10,027 bases of DNA from Candidatus Apopatosoma intestinale (GCA_003524145.1 DODZ01000035.1:50577-60603); one strand, 5' to 3'; numbered from the stretch's first letter, positions 1 through 7,681 are shown. A program made the numbers and translations. The notes: generated by a model not told the origin, from the sequence alone.

Positions 1-43
1 CATTGCCTGCACGCCCGCTGAAAAAAAGAGGGGCGCGGGCGTG
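1..43. repeat. Intergenic hairpin repeat, left copy
   Basis: A perfect 9-bp inverted repeat, CACGCCCGC (10-18) and GCGGGCGTG (35-43), encloses a 16-nt A/G-rich loop. It is preceded by CATTGCCTG. The same layout recurs at 9860-9899 with the lead-in CATTGTCTG, so the two are copies of one element with conserved stems and a diverged loop. No U-tract follows the stem, so a simple intrinsic terminator is unlikely. The left edge may be cut off by the window. Confidence 0.6.
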
Positions 44-194
44 GATGAAGTCTGTGCGCGTACGTGATGGAGAGCACATCTTTTATTTCATCTACTGGCT
101 ATACTTTGGTTTTGCATGGTAGGGCGGAAATTGACCGATTTGCGGAGCAAACGCGGTCGGCGTCGCCGAGACAGGGTATTGGAGTTTGGCGAAA

Positions 195-231
195 GTCTGG
201 GTGCGAACATAGCGAGATAGAATTTATTTTG
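195..231 (+). repeat. Dispersed intergenic repeat, left copy
   Basis: This 37-nt block matches the reverse complement of 9928-9964 with three mismatches. Its core, GTGCGAACATAGCG, also occurs at 9817-9830 on the plus strand. Weaker similarity extends upstream (AGTTTGG before the core in both long copies). The short open frames crossing it have no ribosome binding site and no recognisable protein, so I read this as non-coding repeat DNA. Confidence 0.6.
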
Positions 232-250
232 GCAATACACACATAGTAAC

Positions 251-299
251 TCCTCATCCGTCGCGGTAAACCGCGCCGCCTTCTCCCACTGGAGAAGGC
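251..299. repeat. Double-hairpin intergenic element
   Basis: Two adjacent inverted repeats: CGCGG/CCGCG (262-266 and 271-275, loop TAAA) and GCCTTCTCC/GGAGAAGGC (278-286 and 291-299, loop CACT). The order CTCATCC, GC-rich stem, then a CTTCTCC...GGAGAAG stem resembles small palindromic repeats I recall as frequent between genes in Oscillospiraceae-type genomes. Only one copy is in this window, so the repeat assignment rests on memory, while the stems are directly visible. Confidence 0.5.
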
Positions 300-300
300 T

Positions 301-571
301 ATACCAAAAAATGCTTTTATCTGTTTTTACAGTAAAAAATACTTTTTCGACACTCTGTATTTTTTATTTTGGCTATTTGCGGTACATTGGTTTATACGGC
401 GGTGGCAAGTCGCATGGAAACACAAAGCCACTTTCTCATTTTTCTCATCGCGGGATGCAAATCTGCCGAGTTTTGCGCCCGAAGTGTGGAGCGACCGCCG
501 CATTATGAGAAAATATGGCGAAAAAAGCGGAAAATCGAAAAACTTTTTTCAAAATAATTGAAATAAACCTC
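301..571. other. Gene-free stretch upstream of the lipoprotein gene
   Basis: AT-rich non-coding DNA. The one clear structure is a 15-nt palindrome TTTTTACAGTAAAAA at 324-338. Open frames of 62-65 codons on the plus strand and a longer minus-strand frame that runs into the lipoprotein gene lack ribosome binding sites and recognisable motifs. I see no tRNA, riboswitch or clear small RNA here. Confidence 0.5.
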
Positions 572-600
572 TGTACAAAATGAAATTGATATGATATAAT
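572..600 (+). promoter_or_regulatory. Sigma-A-type promoter for the 614-4965 cluster
   Basis: The -10 box is a perfect TATAAT (595-600) with an extended -10 TG at 592-593. The -35 box TGTACA (572-577) matches TTGACA at four of six positions, and the spacer is exactly 17 nt. Transcription should begin near 607, giving only about 7 nt of leader to the ATG at 614 but about 28 nt to the CTG at 635. It probably serves the lipoprotein gene, rlmB and the large membrane protein, which follow without a visible terminator. Confidence 0.75.
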
Positions 601-613
601 TATACTAAATACA

Positions 614-1192
614 ATGGGCAAAGGGGCGAATTTTCTGAAAAAGCGTACGGTGTCACTGCTTCTTGCGGTGCTTGCTCTTGCCATGTGCTTGGCTTTTTTT
701 ACCTCATGCGGAAAAGAACAGAGCGCGGACAAGGCTTTCGGTGCGGCAATGGAGAGAGTGCGGAATTTTGATACGGACGGATTTTCGCAGTATTTTTCGG
801 GCTCGGCATATTTTGATGCCGTTATGTCCGATATAGGCAAAGTTTCCGAGGGCGGCAGGGAAGCTCTGAAAACGCTCTATTCGGGTGTTTCATGGGAGAT
901 AACCGAGGTCGGAGCATCATCTCTTTCCGTGAAGTTTGTTTCGTTCGATTTCGATAAGCTTTCACGATATGTTGAGGATGCGTATGCGCTCGGAACAGGC
1001 ATTGATAAGGCGGAGATACTCCTCTCTCTCGCAAGCGGCGGCAGACTTTCGTCATACAGCGCGACATACGGGATAAAGGTAAACTTTGAGGGCGAGGGCG
1101 ATGGAATAAAAATCCCTTTTGACACGGCGAGAAACAACGATTTTGTAAATGCGCTCGGTCTTTCCCGAATGGTAAGCCTTTTTGCAAAATAA
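614..1192 (+). CDS. Predicted small lipoprotein, function unknown
   Basis: This encodes a secreted, lipid-anchored protein with no family I recognise. The coordinates use the only canonical start (ATG, 192 residues). A CTG at 635 (185 residues) is better placed relative to the Shine-Dalgarno sequence. Numbered from the CTG, residues 1-24 form a type II signal peptide: basic KKR, a hydrophobic core VSLLLAVLALAMCLAFF, then the lipobox FTSC with the lipidated Cys at 25. The mature part (about 160 residues) is mixed polar and hydrophobic with no Cys and no further membrane segment. Its opening, with an AADKAF-like helix then RVRNFDTDGFSQYFSG, resembles small NTF2-like or DUF4878-like clostridial lipoproteins, but that is only a resemblance. 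It is first in a cluster, 13 nt before the rlmB start, so the two are probably co-transcribed. It is likely anchored on the outer face of the membrane. Confidence 0.85.
   Translation: MGKGANFLKKRTVSLLLAVLALAMCLAFFTSCGKEQSADKAFGAAMERVRNFDTDGFSQYFSGSAYFDAVMSDIGKVSEGGREALKTLYSGVSWEITEVGASSLSVKFVSFDFDKLSRYVEDAYALGTGIDKAEILLSLASGGRLSSYSATYGIKVNFEGEGDGIKIPFDTARNNDFVNALGLSRMVSLFAK
620..637 (+). promoter_or_regulatory. Shine-Dalgarno followed by an in-frame CTG start candidate
   Basis: AAAGGGG (620-626) is followed by 8 nt and then CTG (635-637), codon 8 of the frame that opens with ATG at 614. Initiation at the CTG gives a protein starting MKKRTVSLLL, an ideal lipoprotein signal start. The ATG at 614 has no purine-rich site upstream and lies only about 7 nt from the predicted transcription start. 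The same SD-8 nt-CTG layout occurs at the PBP gene. Confidence 0.5.
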
Positions 1193-1205
1193 GAAAAGAG
1201 TCAGT

Positions 1206-1979
1206 ATGGAGAGAAAAAGAAATTACCGCGATGAACGCGAAGCATCAGGCGAGGACTCATCTGTCGTAGTCGGCAGAAATCCTGTTCTTGAGCTTCTTTC
1301 AAGCGGTGCACAGATAGAAAAAATATATATTCAGCGCGGAGAGCGTGAGGGCTCGGTGAAGAAGATTTTCGCTGAGGCAAAGGCTCGCGGCATTCCTGTT
1401 TCGGAGGCTGACAGGCACAGGCTCGATACCCTCGCCGCGGGGAACGCTCATCAGGGCGTTGCCGCCATTGCCGGCGGCAAAGAATACTCGAGCATAGAGG
1501 ATATTGCCGCCGCCGCAAAGGAAAAGGGAGAAAAACCGCTCATCATCGTTTGTGACGGAGTGGAGGACCCGCACAATCTCGGCGCGATAATACGAAGTGC
1601 CGAATGCGCGGGCGCACACGGGCTTGTGATAAGCAAGCATCGCAGTGCCGCCATCGGGCAGACAGTGCAGAAATCCTCTGCGGGCGCGGTTACATTCCTG
1701 CCGATTGCCAAGGTGAACAATATCGCCTCGGCGATAGACGAGCTGAAGGAGCTGGGCATATGGACCTTTGCCGCGGATATGGACGGTGAGTCTTATCTCG
1801 CGACGGACTTTAACTGCCCATGTGCCATTGTCCTCGGAAGCGAGGGAAGCGGCGTTTCCAGACTTGTCCGCGATAAATGTGACTTTACCGTATCGATACC
1901 GATGCGTGGAAGGATAAATTCTCTGAATGTTTCCGCCGCCGCCGCCGTTCTTATTTTCAAAGCGGCGGAATGCAGATAA
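1206..1979 (+). CDS. rlmB: 23S rRNA 2'-O-ribose methyltransferase of the TrmH/SpoU family (RlmB-like)
   Basis: A SPOUT-class methyltransferase of 257 residues, the usual RlmB length. Members use S-adenosylmethionine to methylate a ribose 2'-OH; RlmB acts on G2251 of 23S rRNA in the cytoplasm. Residues 20-90 fit the N-terminal L30e-like RNA-binding domain (VVGRNPVLELL at 20-31, HQGVAAI at 82-88). The three SpoU motifs are intact: HNLGAIIRSAE (123-133, with N124 and R130), AIVLGSEGSGVSRL (207-220, with E213) and IPMRGRINSLNVSAA (231-245, with N238 and N241). The knot is expected there. The frame is open back to a TTG at 1182, inside the preceding gene, but the ATG at 1206 has a weak purine-rich site (GAAAAGAG) 5 nt upstream and is preferred. 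RlmB rather than TrmH or another SpoU paralogue is inferred from the L30e-type N-terminus and length; the exact target base cannot be read from sequence. Confidence 0.93.
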   Translation: MERKRNYRDEREASGEDSSVVVGRNPVLELLSSGAQIEKIYIQRGEREGSVKKIFAEAKARGIPVSEADRHRLDTLAAGNAHQGVAAIAGGKEYSSIEDIAAAAKEKGEKPLIIVCDGVEDPHNLGAIIRSAECAGAHGLVISKHRSAAIGQTVQKSSAGAVTFLPIAKVNNIASAIDELKELGIWTFAADMDGESYLATDFNCPCAIVLGSEGSGVSRLVRDKCDFTVSIPMRGRINSLNVSAAAAVLIFKAAECR

Positions 1980-2022
1980 AGCGGCGTTTCAGATTAAAAA
2001 ATAAAGTAGACGGAGGTATACT

Positions 2023-4965
2023 ATGGCAAATAGCGTTGATACCGGAAAAAACGGCGATTTCGCAAAAGACCATTCCACGACCGATTTGCTTCGCAGGCTG
2101 AATTCTCAGTTTGATGCGGACAAGGTTGCCGCGGAAAAACGCAGAGCGGACAGCCTTGCCAAGAGCGACACGGACACGGAAGAGAAGAGCGATGACTATA
2201 TTTTTGACGGAACTTCCATGACCGATGAGGAAAAGGCAGAGAGTGACGAATTCAAGAGCCTTTATGAAAAGTATCTCGGCAGATCCGAGCAGAATGCGAC
2301 AGCCGATGAGCCTGTAAAGGAAGAGGAAAACGCGTCCGATAGCGCAGACGGGGAGACCGCACCCCGCGGCGAAGAGCCAAACGCGATATCCGGTGCGACT
2401 TCGGGCGAAAGCAGTCAGAAGCGTACGCTTTTCGATATGCTTGCCTCGCTCATTCCCGACTCCGACAAGGAGGGTAAGAAATCAAAGCAGGCGGCAGACA
2501 GCACCGATGAAAAACCGGCAGATGAGCAGAAGCCGCTTCTCACCGAGGTTGAAAACGACTTGGATCTCTCTGTTTTCTCCAGCCGCAGTGACGGTGAAAT
2601 ATGGAAGGCTCCTGTCAAGGATTCCGAGCCGGCAGAAGAGCCCGAAACGGCAGAAGAGCCCGAAACGGCAGAAGAACCCGAAACGGCAGAAGAGCCCGAA
2701 ACGGCAGAAGAGCCCGAAACGGCAGAAGAGTCCGAAAAATCCGCAGACAATACGCCTGTAGGCGACATCATAAAGCTGAAGCTTGATGATGACGCATCGG
2801 AGCCCGAGGGAGCACACGATGACGCTGACGAGACGGAAGCGGGTAAAGAACCCGAGGAAAAACCCGAGGAAGAATCCGAGGAGGCTGCACCGGAAGCCGA
2901 GGAAACGCCGAAGGCAGATGACGACTACAGCACAGACGATGAAAACGCCTATACCGAGGAGATAATCGAGCGCTACAATAATACGGAGATGCTCGAGCCT
3001 TATCAGCCGAATACCGAGGTAAAGGAAGAGCCGGATGACGATGAAAAAGAGGCTGATGATCCCGACAGGGACACGGAAATAATGATGGCTTTCGGTCTCG
3101 ACCCGAGAAGAGCCGACAAGAACGAAACGCCGAAAAAGATATTCGATGATTATCCCTTCTCGGCGACCGTACAGACGACCGCTACCGATATTCCCTCTGT
3201 CGACGGAAATACCGAGGATGACGGAAACGCAGCCGAAACGGATGAAAGCACCGAAAAGAAGCCTTCCGTATCATACGAATATAAATCGTTTGATCAGACA
3301 AAAGAGGTTTTCGACAGATACAAGCAGAAATATTCCATGGCAAAGGTTCGTATAGGAATCGCCGCTTTCTTCGCGGCAGTGCTTTTCATTATCGAGTGCA
3401 TTCCCGCGATAGGGGAGGCTCTCGGAATGACAGGCTTTATCCTGCTTGATTTTGCGCTTACATTCCTCTGTGCATTCTTTGCCCTTGACAAGCTCGTCGG
3501 CGGTGTTCGTTCGCTCGTGGTGAAAAAGCCGGACGGGAATGCGTTTATTCCCGCCATGTTCCTTATTTCATTTGTGACAACGCTTTCCGCACTTTTTGCG
3601 GGAGACGATACGGTGCTCCGCTTCTATAACTTCACATTCGCATTCTGCGTGCTCTTTTCCGCGATAGCTTCGTATATCGGAATACGCAATGAGATATACA
3701 CCTTTAATATAATATCTTCAAAGAAGAGAAAGCTTGTCCTCGCAAGAGCCGCGAGAGAGGACAGCGTGGAAGAGCGCGCCGGCTTTGCAAGACATATCGA
3801 GGACGATGCGGAAATATATAAGACGCGCGAAGCAAAATTCATAGACGATTTCTTCGCGAGAAAAAAAGAATATCCAAAGGAAAAGAAGATAATCGGCATA
3901 CTTCTTGCCGCATCCGCCGCTGTTTCGCTTATTGTATTTGTACTCTCGCTTACCGTAGGGAAGGCATCGTTTTTTGAGAGTATGACGAATATGTATTTCA
4001 CAATGCTGATGTGCGCACCTGCCTCTGTGCTTGTTTCTTATACATATGCGGCATATCTCGCCTCTATCCGTGCTTATTCTTACGGCGCGGCTATCGTCGG
4101 TGATACTACACCCGAGGAATATGAAAAGGCGGGCGTGATATCTTTCGGTGACAATGTAGCTTTTCCTGCCGATAAGCTGAGAATAAGAAGTGTCAAAATT
4201 TTTGAAAACAACAGCATAGAGGATGTAATCTATCTTGCTTCGAGCGTTTATTCCAAGCTGGGAGGTCCGCTTGCCACGGTATTCCGCAAAGCTGCGCTTG
4301 ACGGCATCACTGCGGATAATGTTGAAATTTTGTCTCTTGCCGAAAACGGTGCCGAAGCTACCGTAGACGGACATTCCGTAGTTATCGGTCAGCCCGCATA
4401 TATGGACAATCAGTGCTACAGCACCACTTATGAAGCGGGAGATGAGCTCTATGAGGGCGATACAAACAAGCGTATTCTTTACCTCGCAAAGGACAATTCC
4501 GTAATAGCAAAATTCTATCTGCAGTATAATGCATCATCCGATTTCATCTATATCGTAAGGCACCTTGCGGATCAGGGCATCTGTACCGCTGTGACAACTG
4601 CGGATCCGGGGCTTGACAGTGCATTGTTAAATAAGAACAAGCTCAGCCCCGATGCTTATCCCATAAAGATAATAAAGCCGATGATGCCGCAGGAGGAAAT
4701 GGAAAGAGTATCCGCTCACGATGCCGGAATTGTATCAAATCACGATGCAAAGGGTCTCATCAAGACGCTCATTGCCTGCGAGAAAACGAGAAATATCGGC
4801 AAGACAAATCTTGCCATAAAGTTTATTTCCATGCTGGTGGCTACTGCACTGACGGTGCTTCTCACGGTGACGGGAAATTATGATAAGATGCTTCCTTTCT
4901 ATCCCGCACTTTATCAGCTTTTCTGGATGATACCGATGTATCTTGTCTCAAAGATTTATATCTGA
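2023..4965 (+). CDS. Large membrane protein: acidic repeat tail plus degenerate P-type ATPase core
   Basis: A 980-residue protein with a good ribosome binding site (GGAGG, 6 nt before ATG). Residues 1-425 are very acidic, low-complexity and probably disordered, including five PETAEE repeats (207-236). Eight membrane segments follow: about 444-463, 470-488, 507-526, 535-554, 623-645, 657-679, 931-950 and 957-977. This is P1B-pump topology (4 + 2 + 2). The sixth segment carries CAPA (664-667) where pumps have CPC. It is followed at nearly normal distance by EEYEKAGVISFGDNVAFP (698-715), where pumps have ALExxxxVDTVVFDKTGTLT; the phosphorylated Asp is lost. SKLGGPLATVFRKA (744-757) resembles the N-domain SEHPLA region with H changed to G. 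VDGHSVVIGQ (781-790) and GICTAVTTADPGLDS (852-866; TADP for TGDN) also align. The GDGxND loop appears deleted and the short loop 555-622 has no TGE. I infer a non-pumping pseudoenzyme, perhaps a scaffold or sensor. The alignment is from memory, so family descent is likely but unproven. It follows rlmB by 43 nt, probably in the same transcript. Confidence 0.9.
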   Translation: MANSVDTGKNGDFAKDHSTTDLLRRLNSQFDADKVAAEKRRADSLAKSDTDTEEKSDDYIFDGTSMTDEEKAESDEFKSLYEKYLGRSEQNATADEPVKEEENASDSADGETAPRGEEPNAISGATSGESSQKRTLFDMLASLIPDSDKEGKKSKQAADSTDEKPADEQKPLLTEVENDLDLSVFSSRSDGEIWKAPVKDSEPAEEPETAEEPETAEEPETAEEPETAEEPETAEESEKSADNTPVGDIIKLKLDDDASEPEGAHDDADETEAGKEPEEKPEEESEEAAPEAEETPKADDDYSTDDENAYTEEIIERYNNTEMLEPYQPNTEVKEEPDDDEKEADDPDRDTEIMMAFGLDPRRADKNETPKKIFDDYPFSATVQTTATDIPSVDGNTEDDGNAAETDESTEKKPSVSYEYKSFDQTKEVFDRYKQKYSMAKVRIGIAAFFAAVLFIIECIPAIGEALGMTGFILLDFALTFLCAFFALDKLVGGVRSLVVKKPDGNAFIPAMFLISFVTTLSALFAGDDTVLRFYNFTFAFCVLFSAIASYIGIRNEIYTFNIISSKKRKLVLARAAREDSVEERAGFARHIEDDAEIYKTREAKFIDDFFARKKEYPKEKKIIGILLAASAAVSLIVFVLSLTVGKASFFESMTNMYFTMLMCAPASVLVSYTYAAYLASIRAYSYGAAIVGDTTPEEYEKAGVISFGDNVAFPADKLRIRSVKIFENNSIEDVIYLASSVYSKLGGPLATVFRKAALDGITADNVEILSLAENGAEATVDGHSVVIGQPAYMDNQCYSTTYEAGDELYEGDTNKRILYLAKDNSVIAKFYLQYNASSDFIYIVRHLADQGICTAVTTADPGLDSALLNKNKLSPDAYPIKIIKPMMPQEEMERVSAHDAGIVSNHDAKGLIKTLIACEKTRNIGKTNLAIKFISMLVATALTVLLTVTGNYDKMLPFYPALYQLFWMIPMYLVSKIYI
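2641..2730 (+). repeat. Tandem 18-bp repeat encoding PETAEE x5
   Basis: Five head-to-tail units of CCCGAAACGGCAGAAGAG, identical except for one synonymous change in the second unit (A for G at 2676). They encode residues 207-236 of the membrane protein's acidic tail. A partial unit precedes (CCGGCAGAAGAG, 2629-2640) and a diverged one follows (TCCGAAAAA). Near-identity at the DNA level suggests recent expansion by slippage or unequal recombination, so copy number may vary between strains. The unit length keeps the frame open whatever the copy number. Confidence 0.95.
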
Positions 4966-4974
4966 TAAGTGATG

Positions 4975-5008
4975 AAAACACCCGCTTGCGAAAGCAAGCG
5001 GGTGTTTT
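4975..5008. terminator. Bidirectional intrinsic terminator
   Basis: A perfect 15-bp stem (4975-4989 and 4994-5008) with a GAAA loop. The outer four pairs are A-tract on the left and T-tract on the right, so each strand ends in a U-run. It starts 9 nt after the stop of the large membrane protein and ends 3 nt before the stop of the convergent PBP gene, so it should terminate both. Confidence 0.92.
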
Positions 5009-5011
5009 GCG

Positions 5012-7681
5012 CTATTTTCTGCTGTATCTGTTCCGTCTTGTGGCGGCGGGTTCTGTTGTCTCTGCCGTTTCGGTCGCCTCTGTATCTTTGCTTCGCCATC
5101 TTTGCCACCATGATTTTTTCTTTTCCGATGTTTTTGTATCGGTTGTCTCGGCGGGGAAATCTGTTCTCTCGCCCGGCAGTTTTGAGGTTGATGCGGGCGG
5201 TGCTGTCGTTGCGGTCTGCGCGGGTTCTGTCGTCGCCGTTTCGGTGCCGCTTTCCGTCGTTTCCTCTGTTTCGGGTTCGTCCGGCATCAGATAATGCTCG
5301 GCGCATATGCGATTATAGGCGAGGGTGCGGCGGGATGTTCCGAAATATTCGCCCGATGCCGCCATGCTCTGAAAGAAAGCATCGCATGCGGCACAGGAGG
5401 GAATCATGCCGCATGGAAGCTGCCTGTACATATACTGCGCGTCCGTTACCGAGACCTGACACGGAAACGAGCGCGAATAATTTTTCACGAGCGCTATCTG
5501 CCGTATATTTTCGCGCGGGCATTTGTCGCAGGCGATGCAGTGTGTTTTGCAGTCGTAATCCACGAGGATATGCGCATCGCATTTTTCCGTAGGCTCGGTG
5601 CCTTTTATGAAATAACCGAGCTCCACTCTGTTCCCGCGCGGGTCGAGGGCGCAGGCAGGGCATGGGAGCTTGCCCGAGTCGCGACAATAGAGAACGGAAA
5701 CGATGTTGCTTTCCGTCTCTGCGGAAACGGCTTGTGCAGGGCTTTTCAGCAGATTTTTGCTTTGCAGAGCCGTCATCACCCGGTCAAAAACCGCACTTGC
5801 GGGATTGCCTGTATAAGTGCCGATATCGCGCGCTTCCTTATAGCCGTACCATACGCCGCATACATATCCGCCGCGAGTATATCCGATAAACCAGCGGTCG
5901 GTATTGGCGCCGGAGGTTCCGGTTTTGCCGGCAATCGGCAGTACTTTTGCAAGGGCGATATTGCTTGCCGTGCCGTGAGTGACGACATTTTCCATGAGCC
6001 GAGTCATTATCTCGGCATTCTCGGGAGAAATGATTTCGCGGCTGTTTTGCTTTTTTTCGAGCAGAATATCGCCGTTTTTATCGAGAACCTGCGTGTAGGT
6101 TCTTGCCCGCGAGCCTTTTCCCCCTGCCGCGAACATAGTATATGCCGCCGTCATTTCGCGCACGGAAACGCCGACGCTCGTTGCACCGAGTGCAAGCGGC
6201 GCGACAGCCATATCGGTAAGAGAGCCGCCCGTGGGCAGTTTCTTGCGCTCCGTCAGAGTAGAAAGCCCCGCCTTTTTGCAGAAATAGAACGATTTCGATA
6301 TGCCTACCTGTTCAAGAACCTTTACGGAAACGGTGTTTATCGATTTCTCAACGGCGGTTTTCACATTTGTGATACCCGAATAAATGCGCGGGTTGTTCTT
6401 CGGCCATGGAATATATTTCTCGCCTGACTTGCGGAAGGTGCACGGCACATCGTCAAAGACGCTCGACCATGTTATGATACCGGATTCGAGCGCGGGCGCG
6501 TAAACGCTTACCGGCTTTATCACCGACCCGGGCGAACGGAGCATCTGCGTGGCGAGGCAGAAGAGCCTGTCCGATTTCTTTTCCCCTCTGCCGCCGACGA
6601 GCGCCACGACATTGCCGTTTTCGCTGTCGACTATCACGCAGGAGGATTCTGCGGAGTAGCCGCTCGTATTTTTCGGGAAATTTTCGTCATGGAGATAGAT
6701 ATTTTCAAGTTCTGCCTGAATTTCGGGGCGCATAGTGGTATATATCGAGAGTCCGCCGCAGTATATCAACGAGGATGCCGCCGCGCGGCTGTAGCCTTTT
6801 TCATCGCAGAGGTCTTTTATTATATCTTCGATGACGGCATCGGTAAACCATGAATTATGCGCGCCGTCCCTTTTAGGGTCCGAAATATTCAGCGAGAGCG
6901 GGGTAGCGACTGCGCTTTCATATTCCGCGTCGCCTATCATTTCCAGCTCATACATGCGGGAGAGGACGGTATTTCGCCGCTCAAGGCATGCGTCGGGATT
7001 TGAAATCGGGTCAAAATGCGAGGGATACTGAATGATTCCCGCGAGCGTCGCCGCCTCGGTGAGCGTGAGGTCTCCCACATCGCGCGAAAAATATTTTTCC
7101 GCCGCGGTTTTTATGCCGTAGCAGCTGCGCGAGAGGTAGACGGTATTCAGATAAAGCTCGAGAATGCGCTCCTTCGGCATTGTCTTTTCGAGGGCGACGG
7201 CGCGCTTTATTTCTGTCAGCTTCCGCTTTACAGTTACGGAATTTTCGCCTGTCAGATTTTTTATCAGCTGTTGCGTTATCGTCGAGCCGCCGTAGTTGTT
7301 TCTGCCGAAAAAGCTGAGGACAGCGCCTGCCGTGCGCTTTGGGTCAATACCCTTGTGCGAATAGAAGCGATGGTCTTCTATTGCGATAAAGGCGTTTTTC
7401 ACCCGCTGCGGGATTTCGTTTTCAGATATCCATATTCTGTTTTCCGTGCCGAAAAGCCGCTCGTTTTCAAGCTCTATCGGCGTTCCGTCTGCCGAAACGG
7501 CATAGATTTTTGTCGTGAGATTTTGCCCGAGAGCAAGCGATTCTATATCAAGCTCATCGGAAATACCGTATTTCATATAAAGAAGAAATGCGCTGATGCA
7601 GATGAGCGCCGTGAGCAATACGACGAGCAAAAATCCTAAGATAAAATTACGAAATTTATGTGTTTTTGTCAGAATTATCAC
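5012..7681 (-). CDS. Class A penicillin-binding protein (transglycosylase/transpeptidase)
   Basis: A bifunctional peptidoglycan synthase, PBP1A-like, 889 residues. It polymerises lipid II glycan strands and cross-links their peptides outside the membrane. A short cytoplasmic tail and one anchor (13-35) precede a GT51 domain with EDHRFYSHKGID (102-113, catalytic E102), GGSTITQQLIKN (131-142) and RILELYLNTVYL (172-183). The transpeptidase has all three motifs: S386-V-I-K389 (nucleophile S386), S447-I-N449 and K586-T-G588. After about residue 660 comes a Cys-rich region with 13 Cys (666-793), then a Thr/Glu-rich linker (801-852), a cationic KKKSWWQRWR patch (854-863) and a basic end. The start is uncertain: GTG at 7681 is the only canonical in-frame codon after the upstream stop, but it overlaps the Shine-Dalgarno sequence; CTG at 7672 (MTKTHKFRNF, 886 residues) or ATT at 7675 is better placed. 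It is monocistronic, divergent from the 118-residue gene and convergent with the pseudo-ATPase gene. Confidence 0.96.
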   Translation of the reverse strand: MIILTKTHKFRNFILGFLLVVLLTALICISAFLLYMKYGISDELDIESLALGQNLTTKIYAVSADGTPIELENERLFGTENRIWISENEIPQRVKNAFIAIEDHRFYSHKGIDPKRTAGAVLSFFGRNNYGGSTITQQLIKNLTGENSVTVKRKLTEIKRAVALEKTMPKERILELYLNTVYLSRSCYGIKTAAEKYFSRDVGDLTLTEAATLAGIIQYPSHFDPISNPDACLERRNTVLSRMYELEMIGDAEYESAVATPLSLNISDPKRDGAHNSWFTDAVIEDIIKDLCDEKGYSRAAASSLIYCGGLSIYTTMRPEIQAELENIYLHDENFPKNTSGYSAESSCVIVDSENGNVVALVGGRGEKKSDRLFCLATQMLRSPGSVIKPVSVYAPALESGIITWSSVFDDVPCTFRKSGEKYIPWPKNNPRIYSGITNVKTAVEKSINTVSVKVLEQVGISKSFYFCKKAGLSTLTERKKLPTGGSLTDMAVAPLALGATSVGVSVREMTAAYTMFAAGGKGSRARTYTQVLDKNGDILLEKKQNSREIISPENAEIMTRLMENVVTHGTASNIALAKVLPIAGKTGTSGANTDRWFIGYTRGGYVCGVWYGYKEARDIGTYTGNPASAVFDRVMTALQSKNLLKSPAQAVSAETESNIVSVLYCRDSGKLPCPACALDPRGNRVELGYFIKGTEPTEKCDAHILVDYDCKTHCIACDKCPRENIRQIALVKNYSRSFPCQVSVTDAQYMYRQLPCGMIPSCAACDAFFQSMAASGEYFGTSRRTLAYNRICAEHYLMPDEPETEETTESGTETATTEPAQTATTAPPASTSKLPGERTDFPAETTDTKTSEKKKSWWQRWRSKDTEATETAETTEPAATRRNRYSRK

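Noticed and set aside
64..246. A 60-codon open frame at the left edge
   Set aside because: It runs through the dispersed repeat block and has no ribosome binding site or family resemblance.
445..840. A 131-codon minus-strand open frame reaching into the intergenic region
   Set aside because: It overlaps the lipoprotein signal peptide antisense, has no Shine-Dalgarno, and crosses the strong plus-strand promoter.
2641..2730. Possible CRISPR-like direct repeats
   Set aside because: The 18-bp units are contiguous with no spacers and encode in-frame PETAEE, so this is a coding tandem repeat.
3718..4374. A 218-codon minus-strand open frame
   Set aside because: It is antisense to the membrane and pump-like core of the 980-residue protein and gives an Arg/Cys-rich sequence without motifs.
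2023..4965. The large membrane protein as a functional heavy-metal exporter
   Set aside because: The phosphorylated Asp motif, the TGE motif, the CPC metal site and the GDGxND loop are all absent or altered, so transport driven by ATP hydrolysis is not supported.
5294..6427. A 377-codon open frame on the plus strand
   Set aside because: It lies wholly antisense to the PBP, whose catalytic motifs are all intact; the plus-strand product has no recognisable domain and no ribosome binding site. It is a by-product of the codon usage of the opposite strand.
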